From SIG78 sp045635745 (lineage in GTDB: Bacteria; Verrucomicrobiota; Lentisphaeria; Victivallales; Victivallaceae), in NCBI GenBank assembly GCA_045635745.1, contig JAZTWG010000051.1:1-64000 (forward strand): a stretch of 64,000 nucleotides of DNA, read 5' to 3'. Positions 42,297-50,357 of the stretch are shown piece by piece. The translations under genes and the position numbers were made by a program. The stretch's first letter is position 1; the number at the start of each line of letters is the position of its first letter. The notes beneath the pieces are model-generated. The model ran no database searches. It saw only the letters and a list, made by a program, of their open reading frames with translations, and was not told the origin of the DNA.

Positions 42297-42370
42297 AACC
42301 CTATGGTGTAATGGTAGCACAAATGATTTTGGTTCATTTAGTCGGAGTTCGAATCTCTGTGGGGTTGCCA
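42297..42370 (+). tRNA. tRNA-Gln (anticodon TTG)
   Basis: A 74-nt cloverleaf with encoded CCA. The acceptor stem is AACCCTA/TGGGGTT (one G-T pair). The D stem is GTGT/GCAC. The anticodon stem AATGA/TCATT has the loop TTTTGGT, giving anticodon TTG. The T stem is CGGAG/CTCTG with loop TTCGAAT, and the discriminator is G. A terminator hairpin follows at 42404. The 3' part of this tRNA is copied downstream (see the repeat). Confidence 0.95.
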
Positions 42371-42767
42371 TTTTTTGCCCTTGAAAAATCTCTGACGCTG
42401 AACAAGAACTGTCTGGAAAGTAAATTTTCCGCCAGTTCTTTTTTTCAGCTTTTTTCGTGTTATGGCTTTGCCATACCACAGAGATTTTTCAGTAAGTTGC
42501 CTTGCGTTACTCGCCCTGCCGGGCTTGCGTTACTCAGGCTCGCTGCGGGCTTAAGCCCTTGCGTCGAATCTCTGTGGGGTTGCCATTTTTTTGCCCTTGA
42601 AAAATCTCTGACGCTGAATAAGCACTGCCGTGAAAATAAATTTTCCGTCAGTTCTTTTTTTTCAGCTTTTTTTGTGTTATGGCCTTGCCATACCACAGAG
42701 ATTTTTCAGTAAGTTGCCTTGCGTTACTCGCCCGGTCGGGTTTGCGTTACTCAGGCTCGCTGTGGGG
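42351..42767 (+). repeat. Two-copy tandem repeat (about 215 bp) containing the tRNA-Gln 3' end
   Basis: The sequence from GAATCTCTGTGGGGTTGCCA in the tRNA (42351-42370) through 42565 is repeated, diverged, from 42566. Each unit holds the tRNA 3' end, a terminator-like hairpin ending in a T-run, an inverted repeat (TGAAAAATCTCTG against CAGAGATTTTTCA) and small GC-rich hairpins spaced by TTGCGTTACTC. Within unit 1 the 11-mer AATCTCTGTGG (42352-42362) also recurs inverted at 42476-42486. Open frames here read in parallel between the copies and look non-coding. From 42768 to 42900 I see nothing. Confidence 0.8.
42404..42445 (+). terminator. Terminator of tRNA-Gln
   Basis: Arms AAGAACTG (42404-42411) and CAGTTCTT (42433-42440) with an inner GGAAA/TTTCC extension, followed by a T-run to 42445. 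A weaker copy is in the second repeat unit. Confidence 0.75.
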
Positions 42768-42900
42768 AAAACTGGCGATTTTCAGGAAAATATTCGGCTG
42801 TATCAGCAGTTGTCTGTGGAAATTAGTAATTTTTCTGTTTTCAAGGCGCCAGAAAGCGGTTATGCTGCGTTTTATAGGTTGCTGTAAATACCGCTTGTAA

Positions 42901-43359
42901 TCAATTTGTGCGGCGGGAAACTTCTGCTTTCTGCAGCATACGCAGAGCCGCTCTTTGTTTGCGTTGAATATATTTAAGGATCTTTACCGGATCTTTTTCT
43001 TTACACTTTTCATACTGGATTTTACCGGATTGAATATCCAGCACCACCTGATCAATGATGTGCATTTTATCCAGAAAGGCAAATTTTTTTATTTTTTTCA
43101 AATTTTTCGGCAGCTGCTGTATAGAAAAACGCAAGTCAGAACGGAAGAACGGTTTGTTGAAATCGTCTGGTTTCAACAAAGCGGGATTTTTTAGTGTATT
43201 TAACAGTATAATTTGCTGCTGCTCGTGGATGTGTTTCAGTATTTTCAGCTGCTTGAGGTGAGTTTTTCGCAAAGTTGAGAGTCGGCTTTCGTTCGCTTGC
43301 AAAGTAATACAGCTCATCAGAAATACTGCACAAATCAGCATCAGAGTTTTCAGTTTCAT
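42901..43359 (-). CDS. Small exported protein of unknown function, possible lipoprotein
   Basis: A 152-aa protein not recognised from any family. An N-terminal signal (MKLKTLMLICAVFLMSC) gives either a Sec signal peptide or a weak lipobox (LMSC, Cys17). The mature part is very basic and helical (many Lys, Gln, Leu; for example THLKQLKILKHIHEQQQ) and may be coiled-coil. GGAGAG precedes the ATG. It lies 44 nt after mraY on the same strand and may be co-transcribed with it. Confidence 0.55.
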   Translation of the reverse strand: MKLKTLMLICAVFLMSCITLQANESRLSTLRKTHLKQLKILKHIHEQQQIILLNTLKNPALLKPDDFNKPFFRSDLRFSIQQLPKNLKKIKKFAFLDKMHIIDQVVLDIQSGKIQYEKCKEKDPVKILKYIQRKQRAALRMLQKAEVSRRTN

Positions 43360-43403
43360 TTTTTACTCTCCGGTAAAAATTTATCAAATGTTGCTTTAAT
43401 ACA

Positions 43404-44495
43404 TCAGCGCAATTTGAGTGTTCCCAGCGCCATCAGTGCAAAGATTCCTGCTAAAATCCAGAATCTTACCACGATTTGAGTTTCCGTCCAACCGAGTTTT
43501 TCAAAGTGGTGATGTATGGGCGTGCAGAGAAATACCCGCTTGCCGGTGAGCTTGAATACCGGTACCTGGATCATTACCGAAACTATTTCCATGACAAACA
43601 CTCCCCCCACCAGAAAAAGCAGAAATTCTTGCCGCACCAATACCGATAAAAGACCGATTATGCCACCCAGTGCCAGACTGCCTGTATCGCCCATAAACAT
43701 GCTTGCCGGGTGGCAGTTGTGCCAAAGAAATCCGATACATGCACCAATCACCGCCGAGGCAAATACCACCGCTTCTCCGGCGCCCGGTATAAACGGTATG
43801 AGCAAATATTCGGCAAAGACCCGATGTCCGCAAAGATAGGCTATTACTGCATAGGCAATAGTCGCAAAAATCATGCACCCCGTAGAAAGCCCGTCTTTAC
43901 CATCGGTAAGATTTACCGCATTGCTGGCCCCCACGATCGCTCCCAGCGCAAAAATCGACACCCACACGCCGGTTGCCACCGGTGTATTGATAAAAGGCAG
44001 ATACAAATTACGCATATAAGGCGAAAATTCAGGTATGTAATACAACCATGTTACTGCTGCTGCCGCCACCAGAAACTGTCCCAGCAATTTTACTTTGCCG
44101 GGAATTCCATCGCGCCGCCGGTAGGCCACTTTGGCAAAGTCATCGGCAAAACCCAGCATCCCGAGCAGTATGGTGCTGCCGATCAATATCCAGGAAAGTT
44201 CAACCGGCTTCATCCACAATATTGCTGCAACGCAGATACCGAGAATTATCAATATACCGCCCATGCTGGGGGTTTTGTCCTTTTGTTCGTTGACAAATTC
44301 TTCCACGATACCGCCGTAACGGCTGGGGGCGGTTGCCCGGAACTTTTTCAGAATACGCACGGTTGCCGGCCCGAACAGTATTACGATGAGAAAGGCAAAC
44401 GCTCCGGCGCCGCCCGCCCGGAAACTTACATAGTTGAAAAGTCGGAAGAACCCCAAATCCGGGTTATTGCTCAAAAAAGACAAGTAATAAAACAT
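43404..44495 (-). CDS. mraY: Phospho-N-acetylmuramoyl-pentapeptide transferase MraY
   Basis: Makes lipid I from UDP-MurNAc-pentapeptide and undecaprenyl phosphate in the inner membrane. The 363-aa protein has ten membrane segments. Catalytic landmarks are LGFADDFAKV (Asp pair), NAVNLTDGKDGL and PIHHHFEKLGW. It is separate from any dcw/mur cluster. Immediately upstream is a D-aminopeptidase gene. Confidence 0.97.
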   Translation of the reverse strand: MFYYLSFLSNNPDLGFFRLFNYVSFRAGGAGAFAFLIVILFGPATVRILKKFRATAPSRYGGIVEEFVNEQKDKTPSMGGILIILGICVAAILWMKPVELSWILIGSTILLGMLGFADDFAKVAYRRRDGIPGKVKLLGQFLVAAAAVTWLYYIPEFSPYMRNLYLPFINTPVATGVWVSIFALGAIVGASNAVNLTDGKDGLSTGCMIFATIAYAVIAYLCGHRVFAEYLLIPFIPGAGEAVVFASAVIGACIGFLWHNCHPASMFMGDTGSLALGGIIGLLSVLVRQEFLLFLVGGVFVMEIVSVMIQVPVFKLTGKRVFLCTPIHHHFEKLGWTETQIVVRFWILAGIFALMALGTLKLR

Positions 44496-44526
44496 TGATC
44501 GATCCTGGATTATTTGAAAATTTTGA

Positions 44527-45405
44527 TTATAATTTTATAACAAACTCATTATCAACAGCGCACCATTCCCGCCGGGTATAAAACTCATGCAGAGCTTCTG
44601 CAATGGTCGGGCACATACTTGTTCTGATCTGTCGCGCCGGATAATCCCCTACTTCTGCCAGCAGCCGCCGGGAAGTCTGCCGGTATTCCGCTTCGGCTGA
44701 ATATTGTTGGCCGGGAAGGGGCTTTATGGCAAAGCTTCCGGGGGCGGATCGCAAGATTTCAACTGCTTTGCGGGCATTGCTGCATATCGCTGCGAGCACT
44801 TGAGTCCGCGGATAGTGCAAAGCGGCACTTTCGCGCAAAAATACATCATCAGCTGAACAATTCATCCCCAACGGCGCATTGAAGCCTTCTTTTACTGCCA
44901 CCGTACAGATATCAGGCACCAGCGCACGGGCTTCGAGAGTCATAGCCTTATCTCCCACCGCCAGTATGCTGGGTATATTCCGTTCGCTGTAAGCATATGC
45001 CGTCTGGCCGAATTCTCCGATCGAGACCCCGTTGAGCCGGAAATCCACTGCTTCTTCGGTTTGGGTATGAGCCAGATGCGCATTGGCAGTGCCGGCTTTG
45101 GCATGCAGCCCCACAAATGCAATGGCATCGGCACGGTCATTGAAGATGGGGAAATCCATTCTGCCGCGCTGAAGCGCTGCACGCGGATCAAGTTTTTCGC
45201 CGCGTATGGAACCGCCGGCACCGTGCCCGTCGAAAACTGTAACGCCGGTTGCGCCGCCCAGAAAGAAACCTTCAACTGCGGCATTTACCTCTTCGGTAAG
45301 GTATTGGCAGGCAACTTCATTGCGTCTGCCTTCGGCCACACACCAGTCGGAAAAATTCAATACTCCTCCGACACCTTCCAGATCGCTGACAATCAATACA
45401 TGCAT
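44527..45405 (-). CDS. M55 family D-aminopeptidase (DppA-like)
   Basis: A 292-aa zinc D-aminopeptidase. The metal ligands of the family are present: SDLEG with Asp8 and Glu10 (same numbering as B. subtilis DppA), VFDGHGAGGS and VGLHAKAGT for the His ligands. Known members release D-Ala from D-amino acid peptides. The ATG at 45405 is used; a longer TTG version overlapping the antiporter stop is possible. Position between the antiporter and mraY suggests cell-wall D-peptide recycling, which is inference. Confidence 0.88.
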   Translation of the reverse strand: MHVLIVSDLEGVGGVLNFSDWCVAEGRRNEVACQYLTEEVNAAVEGFFLGGATGVTVFDGHGAGGSIRGEKLDPRAALQRGRMDFPIFNDRADAIAFVGLHAKAGTANAHLAHTQTEEAVDFRLNGVSIGEFGQTAYAYSERNIPSILAVGDKAMTLEARALVPDICTVAVKEGFNAPLGMNCSADDVFLRESAALHYPRTQVLAAICSNARKAVEILRSAPGSFAIKPLPGQQYSAEAEYRQTSRRLLAEVGDYPARQIRTSMCPTIAEALHEFYTRREWCAVDNEFVIKL

Positions 45406-45428
45406 ATACACAAAATCTTTCTGAAAAA

Positions 45429-46787
45429 TCAATAAAGTTCATCCTGATCCGTTTTTTCCGGCAGTTTGTATGGCGTGATATATCCCACATCTGTAAAGTC
45501 AAAGCGGAACTTGTCTATCACCAGCCGCACCAATGTAGGAATCGGCAGTGTTGTTACGATCGAAAGCACCACGATCGCATTGAAAAAATCATCCGAAAGC
45601 ATGCCCAGATCCTTACCGATCGCCGCGGCCGCCAGCGTAGCCGAGAGCTGCGGCACAGTCATCAAGCCGGCGCAAAGTCCTTTGACATTGCTGAATCCGG
45701 AGAATTTCATAGCCAGATAGCCGGACAATATTTTACTGCCCACCAGCCCGACTACTGTATAGAGTATGATCGAGAGGTTATCCGCTGATTTGAAAAGCAG
45801 CCGGAAGTCGGTCTTCATCCCGATTGAGATAAAAAGGAATGGTATCAGCAAACTGTACCCGATGCCTTCGATCTTATTGAAAAGAGCCGTATTTGGCATA
45901 TCCTTGATTACTTTGGTCAGCCCCAGTCCGGCGATAAATGCTCCCACCACCAGGTTGATCCCCAGAAATTCACCCACCAGCACGGTAAAAAGTACCATGA
46001 ACAGGTAGAACGTTACCAGAGCATCTTCATCTTTGGCAAGCCATTGCTGGGCTTGGCGAGCGAGCATGTTCACCACCAGACAGGACGTAAACATATACGC
46101 TATGGCGATCAGCAGAAATACCGGCACAAAATAGTTACCCAGAAAATCCGGACTTATATAATCAAAAAGTGAGAGGCTCTTTATGGGACTTACTGTATTG
46201 ACCGACTGCATCCGTTTGAGCTGAACGCTTACCGCCAGCAACACAATACTGCCGATATCGGTTATAACCGTAGAGATCAGCACCGCCGCGCCGAAACGGG
46301 TTTTGGCCAGTTTCAGCTCACGGATCACCGGAAACACGATCCCTACCGAGTGCGAGGCAAACAAACTTGCGTACAACAGCTGTCCCGGCAGATCATCCGG
46401 CACAAAATTGAAGTATACGATAAATCCTGCTATTGCCGGCATGATAAAGGTCAGGATACTCAACCATACTGTCGGTTTGCGCACCGATTTGATGAGTTTG
46501 AAGTCCGCTTCCATTCCTGCCAGTGTCATCAGAAAGACCAGTCCCAGCGAGCCCAGAGAATTTATCATGGTAAGAGAGTGGCTCCGGATGACCTCCGGAT
46601 CCACGCCCAGAAAGTTGAGATTGGTTGCCAGAAAGTTCAGCAGCCCCAGCCCGTTGGGCCCGATCACCATGCCCATGATCAGCAGCACAATGACTGACGG
46701 AATTTTAAATTGGCGGAAGGCCAGCGGAAAAAGCGAAATTATTGCCCAGAATGCAATAAAAATAATCAGAAATGCTTCAGTACTCAT
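45429..46787 (-). CDS. CPA2-type cation:proton antiporter (Kef/NapA-like)
   Basis: A 452-aa inner-membrane exchanger with about 12 helices. The first half has PSVIVLLIMGMVIGPNGLGL and the second GEFLGINLVVGAFIAGLGL, typical of Na+/H+ exchanger-domain proteins. There is no C-terminal TrkA-N domain, so it is closer to NapA/GerN-type antiporters than to KefB/C. The ion is not known. It is the first gene of the antiporter - D-aminopeptidase - mraY unit. Confidence 0.85.
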   Translation of the reverse strand: MSTEAFLIIFIAFWAIISLFPLAFRQFKIPSVIVLLIMGMVIGPNGLGLLNFLATNLNFLGVDPEVIRSHSLTMINSLGSLGLVFLMTLAGMEADFKLIKSVRKPTVWLSILTFIMPAIAGFIVYFNFVPDDLPGQLLYASLFASHSVGIVFPVIRELKLAKTRFGAAVLISTVITDIGSIVLLAVSVQLKRMQSVNTVSPIKSLSLFDYISPDFLGNYFVPVFLLIAIAYMFTSCLVVNMLARQAQQWLAKDEDALVTFYLFMVLFTVLVGEFLGINLVVGAFIAGLGLTKVIKDMPNTALFNKIEGIGYSLLIPFLFISIGMKTDFRLLFKSADNLSIILYTVVGLVGSKILSGYLAMKFSGFSNVKGLCAGLMTVPQLSATLAAAAIGKDLGMLSDDFFNAIVVLSIVTTLPIPTLVRLVIDKFRFDFTDVGYITPYKLPEKTDQDELY

Positions 46788-46915
46788 ACAAAATTTACCC
46801 AAACAGCTAAATAAAATATTACAACAACAATGTACATCCGTTTGCTGTTTTTAGCAAGTCGCAAGTCAATTTTTTTATAAATAAAGTATTATTTATCAGT
46901 CGTGGAAAGATTTAT

Positions 46916-48082
46916 TTAATTCTGATGGGTGACGGCAGCTTTTCTGCGGCCGAAAAGCCATGCTCCTACTGCGGCTGTGAATGGGGCCACCAGGATCAGA
47001 CCGAAACTGCCGACCAATGTTTTTACCATCTCGGCGGCAACATGCGGATTGTTGATAAAATCTATCGGAGAGGTGCCTTGCGCCGCAAAAGTCATCATCA
47101 AAGTCAGATATCCACCGGAGTAAGCCAGCAGCAGCGTCGTGGTCATGGTTCCGACCACACTGCGACCCATGCGGATACCTGACCGGAAGAGTTCCAGCGG
47201 CGGCAACCCATTGCGGCGGCGGTCGATCTCTTCAATACCGCTGGCTACATCCATTGCCAGATCCATGACCGCGCCGGAACTGGAGAGAAAGATCGCTCCA
47301 ATAAATATTTCTGCAAGATTCAAATGGGAAAAACCGCTGTTGAGCAAGCTCTGACTGTACGGCATCACGGCGCCGTTGATCTTGAATAAATATGTAAAGA
47401 TCCAACCGGTCAGGCAGCTTGCCAGCACCCCCAGCAGCGAACCGGCAAGGGCGGTAAAGCCTTTGCGGGTCAACCCTGCCACCAGCAGAATGATCGCCAC
47501 CGAAAGCACCATTACTGCGGCAAAAGTAACCAGCAGCGCATTGATTCCGGCCAGACACAGCGGAATGACCAGTTTCCAGACCACCAGACAGCTGAATACG
47601 AATGAAAGCAGAGCGTTAAACCCTGTCCAGCCGCCGAAGATTATCAAAAGCAATGCAAATAAGCCGAAGAGCACCAGAGTCCAATCTATGCGGTAGTGAT
47701 CCTGTGCATTGACCGTATCAACAGCCGGATCTGCATTGTGCAGTATACCGGCGAGCACAATATCGCCGGGAGCAAACATCTTATCCAGATCCATTTGCAT
47801 ACGCAGTTCATTGGCGGCACGGAAGCGTTTGCCGCGGTATTTGCCGGTAAGGATCTCCACTTCCAAAACTTGCGAACCCTGCAGAACTATACCGCTTTGA
47901 AAAACCTGGCTGTTGTCAACAGAAATGACCCGTGCTTTTTCTTTGCTGCCGATATCCGGCAGCACTGTCGGCGGCGTTATCAGTGTAAGCAAGAGCGAAA
48001 AGACGATCATGCAGACCGTCATTATCATATCCCGCCGGGCCGGTAACGGATATTTTTTCAACCGGGTAAAAAAGTTGAGCAT
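46916..48082 (-). CDS. YibE/F family membrane protein
   Basis: A 388-aa membrane protein of the YibE/F-like family. It has one N-terminal helix, an extracytoplasmic beta-rich domain (about 45-125; VLEVEILTGKYRGKRF) and seven to eight helices. The family signature is around ASGIEEIDRRRNGL and GRSVVGTMTTTLLLAYSGGYL. Function is unproven; transport has been suggested for relatives. The ATG overlaps the alkaline phosphatase stop (TAATG), so the two are co-translated. Confidence 0.82.
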   Translation of the reverse strand: MLNFFTRLKKYPLPARRDMIMTVCMIVFSLLLTLITPPTVLPDIGSKEKARVISVDNSQVFQSGIVLQGSQVLEVEILTGKYRGKRFRAANELRMQMDLDKMFAPGDIVLAGILHNADPAVDTVNAQDHYRIDWTLVLFGLFALLLIIFGGWTGFNALLSFVFSCLVVWKLVIPLCLAGINALLVTFAAVMVLSVAIILLVAGLTRKGFTALAGSLLGVLASCLTGWIFTYLFKINGAVMPYSQSLLNSGFSHLNLAEIFIGAIFLSSSGAVMDLAMDVASGIEEIDRRRNGLPPLELFRSGIRMGRSVVGTMTTTLLLAYSGGYLTLMMTFAAQGTSPIDFINNPHVAAEMVKTLVGSFGLILVAPFTAAVGAWLFGRRKAAVTHQN

Positions 48083-49497
48083 TACTTAACGGTTTGTTTA
48101 AGTATTTTGGATATATCAGTGTTGTCGATAAAACCGTTGAAAAGGCTGCCGTTTTTGCCGTAGGCTGTGGTCAGCACCGGCAAGGCGGTATGCGCACCGG
48201 TGGTCCAGCCCACAGCACACTTGTTGTTGAAAATCCGCACAATATTATTGGCCAGCTGCGCGCCGCCCTTGTTTTTGCCATCGGGGAATTGCGCATCAAA
48301 AGCTTTCCGCAGCTGTTTTTCTTCGGCGGCAGTAAGTACAAGCGCATCGGAGTCGTTGGTTTTATCGCTTGCCGTAACCATATTGAAATATTTTTTCATA
48401 ACGCCGGTTATATCGTCAAAAGTCACTGTTTTTTTGCTTTTGCTGATATCCTGAATGGTGTGGGCCAGTTTGCTCAGCGAGCACTTCTGGAACCGGAGTT
48501 TTTCAAGGTATGATTTATAGCCGGTACCGGCAAATCCCAGCGTAAGACCACCGGTTTCGTGGTCGCCGGTAACAACGATAAGCGTTTCGTCCGGGTGCTT
48601 GTCGGCAAAAGCTTTGGCCACTTTGACCGCTCGGTCAAATTCGAGGAGCTCATGCATAACAGTTGCGGCATCGTTGCTGTGGCAAACCGGGTCGATCCGG
48701 CCGCCTTCGGTCATGATGAAGAACCCTTTTTCGTTGTCCAGATGTTTGATTGCCTGATCGACAAACTCCGGCAGACGCATACCGTCATCATCGCTGTCGA
48801 TGGCATAGGGCAGGGGTCCGGGATTGCCGACTGCAAAAAATTTGCCGCTGCCGGGCTTGAGTTCCATGATGGATTTTTTGCCGTGGGCAACCTGATAACC
48901 GGCCTTGGCGGCAAGCTGATAGATGTCGCCGCAGTAAAGCTTATTTTTGGTGTCGTTGTTTTTTGCCGCTCCGCCGCCGCCGAAATAATCGAAGTTGGAA
49001 TTTACAAGATCCAGCGCAATGGCGTAGTAATTGCTGCGCGAAACATTATTGGCGTAAAACGATGCCGGGGTGGCGTGGTTGATAGTTATTGATGTAATGA
49101 TCCCAACCTTACGCCCGGCATTTTTCGCCTCATACGCAGTGGAAATGAGTTTGCGTTTGCCTTCGGTATCCATACCGATGCGGCCGTTGAGTGTTTTTTC
49201 GCCGCAGGCAATGGCGGTGCCGCTGGCGGCCGAGTCGGTGATGAATTCAGTAGCAGAACGGGTGGTGGTTACGGCCTGATGCGGCATTTGATTGATAAAA
49301 AGCTTGCCCTGCCGGGTGCGGACACTGTATTCTTCGGCCATCATGCGCTGGGGTATACTCATGCCGTCGCCGATGAAAAGAAAGACATATTTGACCGGTT
49401 TGACGGCACTATTTTCCTGCGCCTGAAGGTTCGTGCTGCCTGATAAGACTGTAACTATTGCCAAAGCGGCAACCAGTAGCGAAAAGATTTTTTTCAT
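48082..49497 (-). CDS. Secreted alkaline phosphatase (PhoA-like)
   Basis: A 471-aa exported phosphomonoesterase. The signal peptide (about 1-26) ends LQAQ. Metal and catalytic motifs are FLFIGDGMS (Asp), ITDSAASGTAIACG (nucleophile Ser in DSA), EGGRIDPVCHSNDA and VVTGDHETGG, plus a late TTGAHTALP with the last His. It is the first gene of a two-gene unit with YibE/F. Confidence 0.93.
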   Translation of the reverse strand: MKKIFSLLVAALAIVTVLSGSTNLQAQENSAVKPVKYVFLFIGDGMSIPQRMMAEEYSVRTRQGKLFINQMPHQAVTTTRSATEFITDSAASGTAIACGEKTLNGRIGMDTEGKRKLISTAYEAKNAGRKVGIITSITINHATPASFYANNVSRSNYYAIALDLVNSNFDYFGGGGAAKNNDTKNKLYCGDIYQLAAKAGYQVAHGKKSIMELKPGSGKFFAVGNPGPLPYAIDSDDDGMRLPEFVDQAIKHLDNEKGFFIMTEGGRIDPVCHSNDAATVMHELLEFDRAVKVAKAFADKHPDETLIVVTGDHETGGLTLGFAGTGYKSYLEKLRFQKCSLSKLAHTIQDISKSKKTVTFDDITGVMKKYFNMVTASDKTNDSDALVLTAAEEKQLRKAFDAQFPDGKNKGGAQLANNIVRIFNNKCAVGWTTGAHTALPVLTTAYGKNGSLFNGFIDNTDISKILKQTVK

Positions 49498-49761
49498 GAT
49501 TTTGCCTCTTAAAGTTGATCGTGTTTTTTATTGGAAAATAAAATAGCACAATTTCAAAAAAAATCAATGCTTCCCGCAAATTTTTTGCCGCATTTGGTTT
49601 GGGCACAACAGTAAAATATTCAAAAATACCATCTGCAGAAAGTCTTTAATCTGGTACTGCTTTTTCTGCAAAAGGTGATAGATTGGTTTTACGAATTACG
49701 CTGCTGGCAATCGCCGAGTGTTCCGCAATTTTGTTGGCACTACGATTATTTTTACCCGTGC
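49498..49761. other. Intergenic stretch between alkaline phosphatase and the CAU tRNA
   Basis: It contains the phosphatase leader (GAGG ribosome binding site and an AT-rich promoter-like zone, 49500-49570) and otherwise nothing I can support. A short rightward open frame over the tRNA is a shadow. I see no Pho-box-like direct repeats. Confidence 0.3.
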
Positions 49762-49806
49762 AAAAAAAATCTGCGGATGGCAAACCTTGCGGCCTGCCAT
49801 CCGCAG
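49762..49806 (-). terminator. Rho-independent terminator of the CAU tRNA
   Basis: A 12-bp perfect stem CTGCGGATGGCA/TGCCATCCGCAG (49771-49782 with 49795-49806), followed on the minus strand by ATTTTTTT. It starts 14 nt past the tRNA 3' end. Confidence 0.88.
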
Positions 49807-49819
49807 CTTCAGCAAAAGA

Positions 49820-49896
49820 TGGTGGATCCAGACGGACTTGAACCGCCGACCCGGAGATTATGAGTCACCTGCTCTAACCGACTGAGCTATGGATCC
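49820..49896 (-). tRNA. tRNA with CAT anticodon (Met or Ile2)
   Basis: A 77-nt cloverleaf with encoded CCA. The acceptor is GGATCCA/TGGATCC with discriminator A. The D stem is GCTC/GAGC. The anticodon loop is CTCATAA, so the anticodon is CAT. The T stem is GGCGG/CCGTC with loop TTCAAGT. The anticodon stem GGTGA/TCTCC has a T-T mismatch at its middle pair (positions 29 and 41). It is not the initiator, because the acceptor is fully paired at its first pair and the three G-C pairs typical of initiators are absent. Elongator Met and tRNA-Ile2 (lysidine) cannot be separated by eye. Confidence 0.9.
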
Positions 49897-49968
49897 GGAA
49901 AGTTTATTTTGTAATATAGTATAAATATGAAATTTTGCAATTTTTTTAATTCATATTTTTACATTTTT

Positions 49969-50346
49969 TCAATGGATGGCAATCAATTCAACTTCCACCA
50001 ATGCCGCTTTGGGCAGCGCCGCAGCTGCCACGCAGCTGCGGGCAGGCTTGGATACAAAGTATTTTTCGTAAACTGCGTTGAATGCAGCAAAGTCGTTCAT
50101 ATCCGCCAGAAAACAGGTGGTTTTAACTACTTCGTCAAAAGTGTATCCGGCGGCAGTCAACACCGCTGAAAGATTTTTCATGACCTGTTCCGCCTGACCG
50201 GTTATATCGTTTGCCGCCATGGCGCCGGTAGCCGGATCAAGTGCGATCTGGCCGGAGGTGTAAAGCGTATCGCCAACTTTGATCGCTTGCGAATAGGGAC
50301 CGACTGCCGCGGGGGCAGTGGAGGTGCTGATAACTTCTTTTTTCAT
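49969..50346 (-). CDS. ridA: RidA family enamine/imine deaminase
   Basis: A 125-aa YjgF/YER057c/UK114 protein. RidA hydrolyses the reactive enamines released by PLP lyases such as threonine ammonia-lyase. Motifs are AVGPYSQAIKVGDTLYTSGQIALDP and, near the C-terminus, PARSCVAAAALPKAALVEVELIA with the catalytic Arg in PARS. It starts 11 nt after the threonine ammonia-lyase stop, an apt functional pairing. Confidence 0.95.
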   Translation of the reverse strand: MKKEVISTSTAPAAVGPYSQAIKVGDTLYTSGQIALDPATGAMAANDITGQAEQVMKNLSAVLTAAGYTFDEVVKTTCFLADMNDFAAFNAVYEKYFVSKPARSCVAAAALPKAALVEVELIAIH

Positions 50347-50357
50347 TTTTTTATCCT

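Noticed and set aside
42351..42767. CRISPR array
   Set aside because: Only two long units with no regular short repeats or spacers, and no cas genes in the window.
42272..42887. Open frames over tRNA-Gln and the downstream repeat
   Set aside because: They run through a tRNA and hairpins, and appear in parallel in both repeat copies without coding features.
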